From contig CASFGA010000007.1 in NCBI GenBank assembly GCA_949294185.1, forward strand, positions 62,001 to 126,000: DNA of 64,000 nucleotides. Direction: 5' to 3'. Within the stretch, counting starts at the first letter, position 1. The number at the start of each line of letters is the position of its first letter. Shown here piece by piece: positions 8,729-17,647 of this stretch. The notes below the pieces were generated by a model. The model saw only the letters and a list, made by a program, of their open reading frames with translations. It had not been told where the DNA came from and ran no database searches. The DNA is from an uncultured Bacteroides sp. Lineage in GTDB: Bacteria > Bacteroidota > Bacteroidia > Bacteroidales > Bacteroidaceae. A program made the translations under genes and the position numbers.

Positions 8729-10734
8729 TACGAAACCTGTTACTAAGCATTCTCTTCTGCGGATGTACCTTTACGGTCTCCGCAGAAGACGGCAGCCGCC
8801 TGTGGCTCCGCCAGGATACCGATGCCAGTGCTACAGTAGACTGCATGTTGCAGTCGCCGACTTTAGACATTGCACGCAGTGAGATATCCCAGTCATGGAG
8901 AGGCATGCCCGTTTCCCTGCAGCTCTTTGCCGACTCCACCCATGAAGCGTTAGGCAAAGACGGATATACCATCCGTACAGGAAACGGCAGAATCACATTA
9001 GGGTCGGCATCGGAAACAGGACTGCTCTATGCCGCATATCATCTGCTGCGCCTACAGGCTACGGAAACCGACATGGCTCATCTGGACATCAAGGAAAGTC
9101 CAGCCTACGACCTCCGTATTCTGAATCACTGGGACAATCCTGACGGCACCATCGAGCGAGGATATGCAGGACACTCTCTGTGGAAATGGGAAGAACTGCC
9201 CGGCCAGCTGTCTCCTCGCTACAAGGCTTATGCCCGTGCCAATGCATCAATAGGTATTAACGGAACAGTAATAAACAATGTAAATGCATCTCCGCAGGCT
9301 CTTTCCACGGAGAATCTGAAGAAAGTGAAGGCACTGGCCGACATCTTCCGTCCGTACGGACTGAAGGTTTATCTGTCGGTCAACTTTGCTTCGCCTATGC
9401 AGTTGGGGGGTCTGGACACCGCCGATCCGCTCGATGAGAATGTAAAGGCGTGGTGGAAGGACAAGGCTCATGAAATCTACAGCCTGATTCCCGACTTCGG
9501 AGGATTCCTGGTAAAAGCCAATTCAGAAGGACAGCCCGGCCCGTGTGACTATCAGCGCACCCATGCGGAAGGGGCGAACATGATGGCTCAAGCCTTGAAA
9601 CCCTACGGAGGAATCGTGATGTGGCGTGCCTTCGTATACAGCCCTACCGACCACGACCGGGCCAAACAGGCTTATCTGGAGTTCAAGCCACTGGACGGAA
9701 AGTTTCTGGACAATGTTATCGTACAGGTGAAGAACGGGCCGATTGACTTCCAGCCCAGAGAACCCTACAGTCCGTTGTTCGGAGCGATGGAGCATACACC
9801 GCTCATGGTAGAGTTTCAGGTTACGCAGGAATATCTGGGACATTCCAATCACCTTGCCTATCTGGCTCCCATGTGGAAAGAATTCTTCAGCTATGTGCGT
9901 CCCAACACGATTCGGGCCATGGCAGGAGTGGCCAATATAGGCGATGACACCAACTGGTGCGGGCATGATCTGGCACAAGCCAACTGGTATGCCTTCGGCC
10001 GTCTGGCATGGAATCCCAGCCTGACTTCGAAAAGGATAGCCAAAGAATGGCTCGAACAGACATTCACCACAAAGCCCGAATTTGTAGAGCCTATGACAAA
10101 AGCTCTGACCGACAGCCATGAGGCGGTAGTAAACTATATGATGCCGCTCGGACTGCACCACATCTTCGCGTGGAACCACCATTATGGTCCGGAACCGTGG
10201 TGCACGATACCCGGCGCACGCCCTGACTGGCTTCCGCCATACTACCATCAGGCAGACAAGGAAGGCTTGGGATTCGACCGGAGTCATACGGGAAGCAACG
10301 CCGCAGCCCAGTATCCGGATTCGCTTGCGAAAGTATTCGATTCAATCGATACATGCCCCGAAAAGTTCCTGCTGTGGTTTCATCACGTGCCCTGGAAGCG
10401 CCAAATGAAAAGCGGGCATACGTTGTGGGAAGAGCTTTGCTACCACTACAACGACGGACTGAAGGCCGCACGCTCGCTGCATGACACATGGGAGGCGATG
10501 AAGCCTTATGTGGACGACGAACGATATCAGGCCATATCCCACCGCATGGACATTCAGGTGCACGATGCCATCTGGTGGAAAGACGCTTGCCTGCTCTATT
10601 TCCAGACATTTTCAAAGATGAAACTTCCGAAAGATGTAGAGAAGCCTTCGTTCCGGCTCAAGGATCTGAAGAAAGTCAAGCTGCCGATAACGAATTACGA
10701 ATGTCCTACAATGGAAATGTTACCGCAATTATAG
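8725..10734 (+). CDS. GH67 alpha-glucuronidase
   Basis: A 669-residue enzyme that removes (4-O-methyl-)glucuronic acid from the terminal xylose of xylo-oligosaccharides. The signal peptide (about residues 1-20, ending VSA) suggests a periplasmic location. Recognisable GH67 blocks include RILNHWDNPDGTIERGYAG, GGFLVKANSEGQPGP (around residues 258-272) and WNHHYGPEPW. Length is close to the usual 680-720. It is the last gene of the five-gene operon and overlaps the GH43 gene by 4 bases. A double terminator region follows. GH67 needs a free non-reducing end, so it complements the GH115 enzymes of the next operon, which act on internal branches. Confidence 0.95.
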   Translation: MIRNLLLSILFCGCTFTVSAEDGSRLWLRQDTDASATVDCMLQSPTLDIARSEISQSWRGMPVSLQLFADSTHEALGKDGYTIRTGNGRITLGSASETGLLYAAYHLLRLQATETDMAHLDIKESPAYDLRILNHWDNPDGTIERGYAGHSLWKWEELPGQLSPRYKAYARANASIGINGTVINNVNASPQALSTENLKKVKALADIFRPYGLKVYLSVNFASPMQLGGLDTADPLDENVKAWWKDKAHEIYSLIPDFGGFLVKANSEGQPGPCDYQRTHAEGANMMAQALKPYGGIVMWRAFVYSPTDHDRAKQAYLEFKPLDGKFLDNVIVQVKNGPIDFQPREPYSPLFGAMEHTPLMVEFQVTQEYLGHSNHLAYLAPMWKEFFSYVRPNTIRAMAGVANIGDDTNWCGHDLAQANWYAFGRLAWNPSLTSKRIAKEWLEQTFTTKPEFVEPMTKALTDSHEAVVNYMMPLGLHHIFAWNHHYGPEPWCTIPGARPDWLPPYYHQADKEGLGFDRSHTGSNAAAQYPDSLAKVFDSIDTCPEKFLLWFHHVPWKRQMKSGHTLWEELCYHYNDGLKAARSLHDTWEAMKPYVDDERYQAISHRMDIQVHDAIWWKDACLLYFQTFSKMKLPKDVEKPSFRLKDLKKVKLPITNYECPTMEMLPQL

Positions 10735-10770
10735 TTTGTTTTATAAGTTAGATTAGGTTAGATTAGGTGG

Positions 10771-10855
10771 GAAAAGAGGATGTTCCTTTAAAAGGGAATG
10801 TTCTCTTTTCTTTTTGGGAAAGACGGCGGCATGGAAAAGATTTTTCCATGCCGCC
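10771..10855. terminator. Two consecutive hairpin terminators between convergent genes
   Basis: The first hairpin pairs GAAAAGAG (10771-10778) with CTCTTTTC (10803-10810) and runs into a T-rich tail, serving the GH67 operon. The second is a perfect 14 bp stem (10825-10838 with 10842-10855) with a 3-base loop, followed by a short T run at 10861. It can also fold on the minus strand for the convergent GH35 gene. Confidence 0.75.
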
Positions 10856-10887
10856 AAATGTCTTTTTAATCTAAAGGAAAAAACATT

Positions 10888-12603
10888 TCATTCATACCGA
10901 TACAGTCTTACATGAAGGATACTGAATCCGTCCACCCCGATACGGACATGTCTTCCCTGATGAGTCTGGTCTCCGTTCAGCCGTCTTATATATTTCAGAG
11001 TACCGTCCGGATTTACCGAGACCTCATCTACCGGGCCTAACCCGATGCGTTCGGTCTCTTTCCATACAGTCTTGCCGGCATCATTCCCTCCCGTTGCGGC
11101 GAAGCCGTCTTCACCCAACTTCTGCGAAACCTGTCCGGACCACTCGTCCGGATGCTTGAACTCTATCACAATGCCGCTTCCGGCCACGATGTATTCATCA
11201 TCCGCCAGACGGATTACCAGTCCTCCCCCCTCCGGCCACAGGCTGCCGTCTGTGGCGCGTGCATCCCAGGGAAGCGTAAAGAAATGGCGGCAGACAAGTG
11301 TGGTATTTTTATCCCAACGGACAACCCTTTCCTTGTCACGCTGGTCAAAAAGCAGTCCGCGCATGGCCCCTTTTCCCTGATATTTCACAATGAGCGGCAT
11401 CAGTTCTCTCAAGGTGCGGTAACTTTCAGCCAAAGGATAATCCGGAGAATCCGGCGCACTCTCTATGGAAAACGGACTGAAACCGATGCCGTCGTGCTCG
11501 CCGAATACATAAAAGGCACGCACACCGTCATTCGGCTCAAGACGTATTTCGGGAATAAACAGCGGATTGTTGTGCAGCCTGTACCGGGCCGTCCAGTCTT
11601 TAAAGCCCGCATCATATAAGTCGGGAGCCAGCAGGTCGATACCCGGAGCGGCACAGTGCCACACATCTATCAAATGCGCCAACGGCCCTGCCGACGGATA
11701 TTCCCCCGGCTTGCGGTTGCGGCTGTTCATTGCCGCATTCACATACATGGGCAGACGGTAAGCCTCTCTTCCCTTCCGAACCATACGTTCCACATAAGTG
11801 GCGTAATGCCATGCCATAAATATCTCGTCCGTATAAATGTCTGCGCCAAACACTTCCGCCCAGTTTCCTTCCGTCCTGCCTCCTGCCTTCTGCCATTTGT
11901 CAAGCATCCACGGATGCAAGGTCTTCTTGTTATCTTCAAGATATTCCATCAATGCCTCCGGCACAGGAGCGGCAAACAGCCGGTTCGCCTGTTCGGAATA
12001 GTCGCGTGCATCCTCCAGCATGCCGATTTCATTCTCCACCTGTACCATTATCACCGTATGCTCCCGACCATCTGTCTCTGCCACATGCGCCATCAGCCGT
12101 TCAAAGGCCCGGCTGTCCGCCTGAAAAACATCTTCAGAAAACGGACTGGCTATTTCCAGAGGCTTCCCCTCTTGCGTACGGCAGCGGGGATATTTCTTAC
12201 TGTCTTTCTTAAACCACAAGGGAGCGTAGCAACTCATGGAGTTCTTCCACGCACCGAACCACAGCAAAACGACCTTCAGATCATTCTGCCTTGCCTGCCG
12301 AATGACTTCATCCACCAATGTGAAGTCAAACCTGCCCTCTTCCGCCTCTATCAAGTCCCAATACACCGGAACGAGCACCGCATTCAGTCCCATACGCCTC
12401 AGCTTCGGAAAGATGCGGCCGATATCCTCGGCAGACGATGCCGAAGAATTTCCCAGCTCACCCGCCAATAAAATCACAGGCCGCCCGTCTACCACCAATT
12501 GCATGGCATTTCCCTGCCTGCTCCAATGAGGAGACAACTGCTGCGCATGCAGCATGACGGCAGACAAGACACAAAAAACAAAAGATACAACCAACTTTTT
12601 CAT
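10888..12603 (-). CDS. GH35-like beta-galactosidase family protein (DUF5597 type)
   Basis: A 571-residue exported glycosidase with a signal peptide (residues 1-20, ending LHAQ). The GH35 TIM barrel is recognisable: LVPVYWDLIE, the acid/base Glu192 in VQVENEIG, and the nucleophile Glu352 in FIPEIRLE. The C-terminal 150 residues form a beta-rich domain of the kind annotated as DUF5597. GH35 enzymes release terminal beta-galactose; some family members act on other decorations. Here it lies between two xylan operons, so the substrate may be a galactose-bearing side chain, by inference. It is divergent from the GH115 operon and shares its 346-base upstream region, including the TGTAACA/TGTTACA pair. 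Confidence 0.85.
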   Translation of the reverse strand: MKKLVVSFVFCVLSAVMLHAQQLSPHWSRQGNAMQLVVDGRPVILLAGELGNSSASSAEDIGRIFPKLRRMGLNAVLVPVYWDLIEAEEGRFDFTLVDEVIRQARQNDLKVVLLWFGAWKNSMSCYAPLWFKKDSKKYPRCRTQEGKPLEIASPFSEDVFQADSRAFERLMAHVAETDGREHTVIMVQVENEIGMLEDARDYSEQANRLFAAPVPEALMEYLEDNKKTLHPWMLDKWQKAGGRTEGNWAEVFGADIYTDEIFMAWHYATYVERMVRKGREAYRLPMYVNAAMNSRNRKPGEYPSAGPLAHLIDVWHCAAPGIDLLAPDLYDAGFKDWTARYRLHNNPLFIPEIRLEPNDGVRAFYVFGEHDGIGFSPFSIESAPDSPDYPLAESYRTLRELMPLIVKYQGKGAMRGLLFDQRDKERVVRWDKNTTLVCRHFFTLPWDARATDGSLWPEGGGLVIRLADDEYIVAGSGIVIEFKHPDEWSGQVSQKLGEDGFAATGGNDAGKTVWKETERIGLGPVDEVSVNPDGTLKYIRRLNGDQTHQGRHVRIGVDGFSILHVRLYRYE

Positions 12604-12716
12604 GATAAATAAAGATTAAATTTTCAGAAAGATAAGGGATATTCCGAAAAAGTGCAAACCCGAAAATGCAGGAAACCATATCGCAAAGCATAAAATATAC
12701 ATTTCACATAGCTTTA

Positions 12717-12854
12717 TGTAACACAGGCATAAGCTGATGTTACAAATACATACATCGAATGAAACACGACTTCTCTCCCTTCGTCAAAGGAAGAAAAAGA
12801 AAAAATCAGGCCATTCAGGCAGTCCGTCCACTGAAAATTATCCTCTATGTAACA
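12717..12854 (+). promoter_or_regulatory. Candidate operator of the GH115 operon (TGTAAC boxes)
   Basis: TGTAACA (12717) and TGTTACA (12738) start 21 bp apart, exactly as at 3322/3343. A further TGTAACA (12848) starts exactly 58 bp before the -7 element at 12906, as at 3364/3422. After this last box both sites carry a similar block (AAAGCTTT, offset by one base). The inverted pair is central enough to serve the divergent GH35 gene too. Confidence 0.6.
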
Positions 12855-12884
12855 TCCATAAAAGCTTTTGATACGTACAGAAAG

Positions 12885-12913
12885 TTTTTATTCGCAAACT
12901 CTCACTATCTTTG
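12885..12913 (+). promoter_or_regulatory. Promoter of the GH115 operon
   Basis: TATCTTTG at 12906-12913 fits the TAnnTTTG -7 consensus. At the -33 position only TTTT (12885-12888) is present, aligned with TTTG of the first xylan promoter. The weak -33 fits an activator-dependent promoter. Confidence 0.6.
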
Positions 12914-12949
12914 TTAGCGCAAACAATGCTATTAGAAACCTATTATACC

Positions 12950-15511
12950 ATGAAAAAACTAAGTTTACTGATTTTATTCTTTTGGGGATATCTCTGCTCT
13001 TTCTCAGCAGAACCGTTCATTACATTCAGGCAAAATCCGGACTTCTTTCCGGTGATAACCGACGGCAGTCCTTGTCCCATCCTTAGTTCGGACAACGAAG
13101 ACAAGGGAATCCAGATTGCCATCGCCAATTTGCAGGATGACTTCATGCGGGTGACAGGCAAAAAGGCGGTTTCCATGACCGCACCGGGAAGTGAAAGACA
13201 ATACATCATCATCGGCAGTATGGAATCACCTGTCATCAAAAACCTGTTCAAGGCCAAGAAGATGGACAAGAAAGCACTGGCCGGAAAGAATGAGAAATAT
13301 ATCATTCAGGTGGTGGAACAGCCGCAAGACGGTATCGACCGCGCCCTGGTGATAGCAGGAAGCGACAAGCGCGGCACTATCTACGGCATTTACGAACTGT
13401 CGGAACAGATGGGTGTATCGCCGTGGTACTGGTGGATGGATGTACCCGTACAGAAACAGAAAAACGTATATGCCCGACCCGGCATCTATACCGACGGAGA
13501 GCCGGCCGTGAAATACCGCGGCATCTTCCTGAACGACGAGGCTCCCTGCCTGACAAGCTGGGTGAAAAACACTTACGGGACCGATTATGGCGACCATCGC
13601 TTTTATTCCCGCGTATTCGAACTGATACTCCGCCTGAAGGGAAACTTCATGTGGCCGGCCATGTGGGGATGGGCTTTCTATGCCGACGACCCGGTCAACA
13701 GCCAGACTGCCGACGAAATGGGCGTCATCATGGGAACTTCGCACCACGAACCGATGGCGCGCAACCATCAGGAGTATGCCCGCCACCGCAAGGATTACGG
13801 AGCCTGGAACTATGAAACGAACCCGGAAGGGCTGAACCGTTTCTTCCGTGAAGGCATCGAGCGCATGAAGGATACGGAAGATGTGGTAACCATCGGCATG
13901 CGCGGCGACGGTGATGCCGCAATGGGAGGCCAGGAAGGCAAAGACCACGAATACACTCCGCAGTTCGAACGCAACAAGAAACTGATGGAAAAGATTTTTG
14001 AGAACCAACGACAAATCATCAAAGAAGTAACCAAACGCCCCGCCAAAGAGACCCCGCAGGTATGGGCACTGTATAAGGAAGTGCTGGAATACTACGACAG
14101 AGGGCTGCGCGTGCCGGATGATGTAATCATGCTGCTTTGCGACGATAATTGGGGAGATGTACGCCGCCTGCCAAATGCCGAAGAACGCAAGCATCCCGGC
14201 GGATGGGGAATGTATTACCATGTGGATTACGTAGGAGCACCGCGCAACTCAAAGTGGCTTAATGTCACACCCATACAGAACATGTGGGAGCAATTGCAGC
14301 TTACATACGATTATGGGGTAGACAAGCTTTGGGTGCTGAACGTGGGCGACCTGAAACCAATGGAATATCCCATCACGCTGTTCCTCGATATGGCATGGAA
14401 TCCAAAGGAATACGATGCAGGCACACTGCTGAACCATACGCGCAGCTTCTGCGCCCAGACCTTCGGAGAAGAGCAGGCTGATGAAGCGACCCGCATCCTG
14501 AATCTCTGCTGCAAGTATAACGGAAGAAGTACCGCCGAGATGCTCGACCGAACGGTCTATAATCTGGAAACCGGAGAATGGCGTCAGGTGGTGGGTGATT
14601 ACGCCCTGTTGGAAGCGGAAGCGCTGCGCCAATATCTTGACCTGAAATCGGAATATCGCGACGCTTACAAACAGTTGATATTATTCCCGGTTCAGGCAAT
14701 GGCAAATCTGCATGAGATGTATTACGCACAGGCCATGAACCATAAGCTGTATGCCGAAGGCAATCCCGAAGCCAATGCATGGGCGGACAAGGTAGAGAAA
14801 GCCTTCGCCCGCGACAGACAGCTCTGTGATGACTACAACCTTGTCATGTCAAACGGCAAATGGAACGGCATGATGACCCAGAAGCATATCGGCTATACAG
14901 AGTGGAACGATAATTTCCCTGCCGACAAGCTGCCTGAAATCTACCACTTGGACAAGGCGGAAGGAGGATATGTATTCACCGGAAAAGATGGTTATGTGGC
15001 TATGGAAGCCGAACATTACTTCAGCAAAACCGATGCAAAAGATGCGCAATGGACAGTAATCCCGCACATGGGGCGTACGTTGAGCGGCATGGCTCTCATG
15101 CCTTATACCGCCTCCACAGACGGCTCATCCGTTTCATACAGAATGACACTGCCGGAAAACGTTGATTCGGTCACCGTACACGTAATCGTCAAATCAACCT
15201 TAGCTTTCCACGACCCGAAGGGACACGAATACAGCATAGGATTCGAAGGGGGTGATGGGCAGACCATCAACTTCAATCATAATCTGAATGAAGACCCTGA
15301 GAATATCTACTCTGTCTACTATCCGACAGTAGCGCGCCGCGTGGTGGAGAAACAAGCGAGACTGAAGCTCCCGACCGCCGGAAACGGCATGTATACTTTG
15401 GTTTTCAAGCCACAAGATCCGGGTATTGTGTTGGAAAAGATTGTTGTGGATTACGGCGGATATAAACCGTCATACCTGTTCATGAACGAATCACCCTGCA
15501 AAAGAAAATAA
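12950..15511 (+). CDS. GH115 alpha-glucuronidase (first copy)
   Basis: An 853-residue exported enzyme that removes (methyl-)glucuronic acid from internal xylose residues of glucuronoxylan. The ATG at 12950 was chosen because it begins a clear signal peptide (MKKLSLLILFF...FSA). The longer frame would start at a TTG inside the -7 promoter element. GH115 landmarks are YRGIFLNDEAP, NFMWPAMW, GTSHHEPM, TIGMRGDGD and WVLNVGDLKP. The C-terminal part (from about residue 680) is the beta-sandwich domain seen in GH115 proteins, starting YVAMEAEHY. First gene of a three-gene operon; the next begins 24 bases downstream. Confidence 0.95.
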   Translation: MKKLSLLILFFWGYLCSFSAEPFITFRQNPDFFPVITDGSPCPILSSDNEDKGIQIAIANLQDDFMRVTGKKAVSMTAPGSERQYIIIGSMESPVIKNLFKAKKMDKKALAGKNEKYIIQVVEQPQDGIDRALVIAGSDKRGTIYGIYELSEQMGVSPWYWWMDVPVQKQKNVYARPGIYTDGEPAVKYRGIFLNDEAPCLTSWVKNTYGTDYGDHRFYSRVFELILRLKGNFMWPAMWGWAFYADDPVNSQTADEMGVIMGTSHHEPMARNHQEYARHRKDYGAWNYETNPEGLNRFFREGIERMKDTEDVVTIGMRGDGDAAMGGQEGKDHEYTPQFERNKKLMEKIFENQRQIIKEVTKRPAKETPQVWALYKEVLEYYDRGLRVPDDVIMLLCDDNWGDVRRLPNAEERKHPGGWGMYYHVDYVGAPRNSKWLNVTPIQNMWEQLQLTYDYGVDKLWVLNVGDLKPMEYPITLFLDMAWNPKEYDAGTLLNHTRSFCAQTFGEEQADEATRILNLCCKYNGRSTAEMLDRTVYNLETGEWRQVVGDYALLEAEALRQYLDLKSEYRDAYKQLILFPVQAMANLHEMYYAQAMNHKLYAEGNPEANAWADKVEKAFARDRQLCDDYNLVMSNGKWNGMMTQKHIGYTEWNDNFPADKLPEIYHLDKAEGGYVFTGKDGYVAMEAEHYFSKTDAKDAQWTVIPHMGRTLSGMALMPYTASTDGSSVSYRMTLPENVDSVTVHVIVKSTLAFHDPKGHEYSIGFEGGDGQTINFNHNLNEDPENIYSVYYPTVARRVVEKQARLKLPTAGNGMYTLVFKPQDPGIVLEKIVVDYGGYKPSYLFMNESPCKRK

Positions 15512-15535
15512 AAATCATCAAAACTTAAACTTATC

Positions 15536-17629
15536 ATGAGAAAAAGAATCACCGGTATCCTGCATGCCGCCCTGTTTTTGAGTGCAACCAGCCTGCTTGC
15601 AGGTTGCCAGTCGGCGGCTACCAACCAAGAAAAAGAGAATGTGACCGTCATCGGCACAGGTAATCCCTATCTTCCGCTTTGGGAACACCTTCCCGACGGA
15701 GAACCACGCGTGTTTGAAGATCCGGACAATCCCGGCAAGTATCGTGCCTACATCATTGGTTCGCACGACCTTCGCATACGGGAATACTGCGGACCGGATA
15801 TCCGCATGTGGTCGGCTCCTGTAGAAGACCTAACCGACTGGAGAGACGAAGGCCCTATCTTCACTTATCAGGTGAACGGGCAATGGGATGTGATGTTCGC
15901 CCCCGATTTGGTAGAGATAAAGAAAAAGGACGGGACGAAAGAATATTATTTGTATCCCCACAGCAGGGGGTGGAACCGTGAGGCTATGGTATGCAAAGGC
16001 AACCGTCCTGACGGCCCGTTCACTCCTGTCAACCTGACAGAAGACGGTACACGCACCGTGCCGGGCAGCATTTTAGGTTTCGATCCGTCCATTTTCATCG
16101 AGAATATCACCGATCCCAATGATCCGGATTATGAAATCGGCTTCCGTGCATACGGTTTCTGGGGATTCCAGCGCTCGTCGGCAGCCCAATTAGACCAGAA
16201 TACAATGTATTCGGTACGCCCGGGCACAGAGATTATCCCCTACTTCATCCCTGCCAGCTTGAGATATGGAAAGATACGCGACCCGAAAGGAACGCAATAC
16301 CCGGCCTTATACAAGGAACAAAAGCCTGAAGACTTCAATTTCTTCGAAGCTTCTTCCATCCGTCAGGTAGGAAACAAATATGTAATGATTTTCTCAGGCT
16401 ACTCCGGACCCGACTATGGATTGGGAAGCACCAACTCTACCTTGCGTTATGCGTTCGGTGATACGCCGTTAGGCCCGTGGCGTAGTGGCGGTGTACTGGT
16501 AGACTCACGGGGCATCGTCCTCAATGAAGACGGAAGCAAGCTGCAGACTACCAACGCAGCCCACAACACCCATGGAAGCCTTCAGGAAATCAACGGCCAG
16601 TGGTACGTATTCTACCATCGCCCACCGCGCGGATTCGGTTTCGCGCGTCAGGCAATGGTGGCTCCCGTCACTATCCAATGGGATGAGAAGCCTGTGGCAG
16701 AAGGCGGAAAAGTTATCATCCGCGGTTATGATCCTTATGCTCCTGACAGCATCTGGCAGGCCAAGGCAAGCAACGGCGATGCATATACCGGGGCAGAGGT
16801 AACCTCTGAAGGTTTCCAGATTTTCGGAATGGATCCCTACAAATACTATTCAGCCGGATATGCCTGCTACCTGTCAAATGTCGGCAGCCAACAGGATTCC
16901 TGGGATATTTGGGACAACAGCATGCCTGTCAACGTGCAAAGCAGCGACATCATCGGATACAAGTATTTCGGATTCGCAGGTCTGGACAAGGCACAAAAGG
17001 GACTCAAGCCTTTTGCCGGAACAAATGCCTATGACAAGACCTACTTCAATCTGTTCCTGACCCCTTCATCGCAGGCTGAATTCAAGGTCAGCGTATGGCT
17101 GGACGGCCCGTGGGACAACGAGACCTGGAAAGGAAAGAAATTGGGAGAAATCACAATTCCCGCCGGATCAGACCAGACCAAAGTGGCAAAGTTCACACTT
17201 GACGTTACGGATGCAGTCAAATCGCTAGACAAGAAGCATGCCATCTTCCTGGTAGCCGAAGGAAATGCAGAAGGACAGCTCTGTGTGCTTCAGGGACTGG
17301 GATTCAGTGCCGACAAAGAAAGCATGACCTATCCGGCAGCACCGGCCGTTTCTATCCAGGTAGACGGAAAAGATGTGGAGCTTCCCTCTACGCCTGTACG
17401 TTCTACCAATGAAAACGGATATACCGGATACGACCAATATGCCGCCGACTATAATGTACCCGGCAATACGGCCAACGTACCGACAGTGACTGCCTCATCA
17501 AACAATCCGGATGTAAAGGTCAGTGTCACTCAGGCAGAAGCGATGAACGGAAAAGCAACCGTGAAATTCGACTACAAGGGAGTGGTAAAAACATATACCA
17601 TCACTTTAAACCCGTCAGAATCCAATTGA
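15536..17629 (+). CDS. GH43-like glycoside hydrolase, lipoprotein, multidomain
   Basis: A 697-residue protein with a lipoprotein signal (LLAGC near residue 23). The N-terminal 400 residues look like a GH43 propeller. Candidate carboxylates are Asp in FEDPDNP, Asp in GFDPSIF and Glu in FFEASSIR; the last block resembles FEASW of the GH43 at 7754. Residues of about 400-590 form a beta-sandwich with a carbohydrate-binding look (YYSAGYACYLSNVG...). The last 100 residues look like a small beta domain after a linker (VDGKDVELPSTPV). It sits between two GH115 genes, so a role on decorated xylan is likely. The exact activity is unknown and the GH43 subfamily is not assigned. Confidence 0.75.
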   Translation: MRKRITGILHAALFLSATSLLAGCQSAATNQEKENVTVIGTGNPYLPLWEHLPDGEPRVFEDPDNPGKYRAYIIGSHDLRIREYCGPDIRMWSAPVEDLTDWRDEGPIFTYQVNGQWDVMFAPDLVEIKKKDGTKEYYLYPHSRGWNREAMVCKGNRPDGPFTPVNLTEDGTRTVPGSILGFDPSIFIENITDPNDPDYEIGFRAYGFWGFQRSSAAQLDQNTMYSVRPGTEIIPYFIPASLRYGKIRDPKGTQYPALYKEQKPEDFNFFEASSIRQVGNKYVMIFSGYSGPDYGLGSTNSTLRYAFGDTPLGPWRSGGVLVDSRGIVLNEDGSKLQTTNAAHNTHGSLQEINGQWYVFYHRPPRGFGFARQAMVAPVTIQWDEKPVAEGGKVIIRGYDPYAPDSIWQAKASNGDAYTGAEVTSEGFQIFGMDPYKYYSAGYACYLSNVGSQQDSWDIWDNSMPVNVQSSDIIGYKYFGFAGLDKAQKGLKPFAGTNAYDKTYFNLFLTPSSQAEFKVSVWLDGPWDNETWKGKKLGEITIPAGSDQTKVAKFTLDVTDAVKSLDKKHAIFLVAEGNAEGQLCVLQGLGFSADKESMTYPAAPAVSIQVDGKDVELPSTPVRSTNENGYTGYDQYAADYNVPGNTANVPTVTASSNNPDVKVSVTQAEAMNGKATVKFDYKGVVKTYTITLNPSESN

Positions 17630-17647
17630 ACGAGAGCATTTCGACAG

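Larger units (their letters stand above)
12604..12949. other. Divergent regulatory region between GH35 and GH115 genes
   Basis: This 346-base region contains no gene. It holds the inverted pair TGTAACA (12717-12723) / TGTTACA (12738-12744), a third TGTAACA at 12848-12854 and a promoter for the rightward operon. For the leftward GH35 gene only an imperfect -7 (TATGCTTTG read on the minus strand, near 12684-12692) was found. Confidence 0.6.

Noticed and set aside
12911..12949. Upstream TTG start for the first GH115 gene
   Set aside because: The TTG lies within the -7 promoter element, and the ATG at 12950 begins a normal signal peptide.
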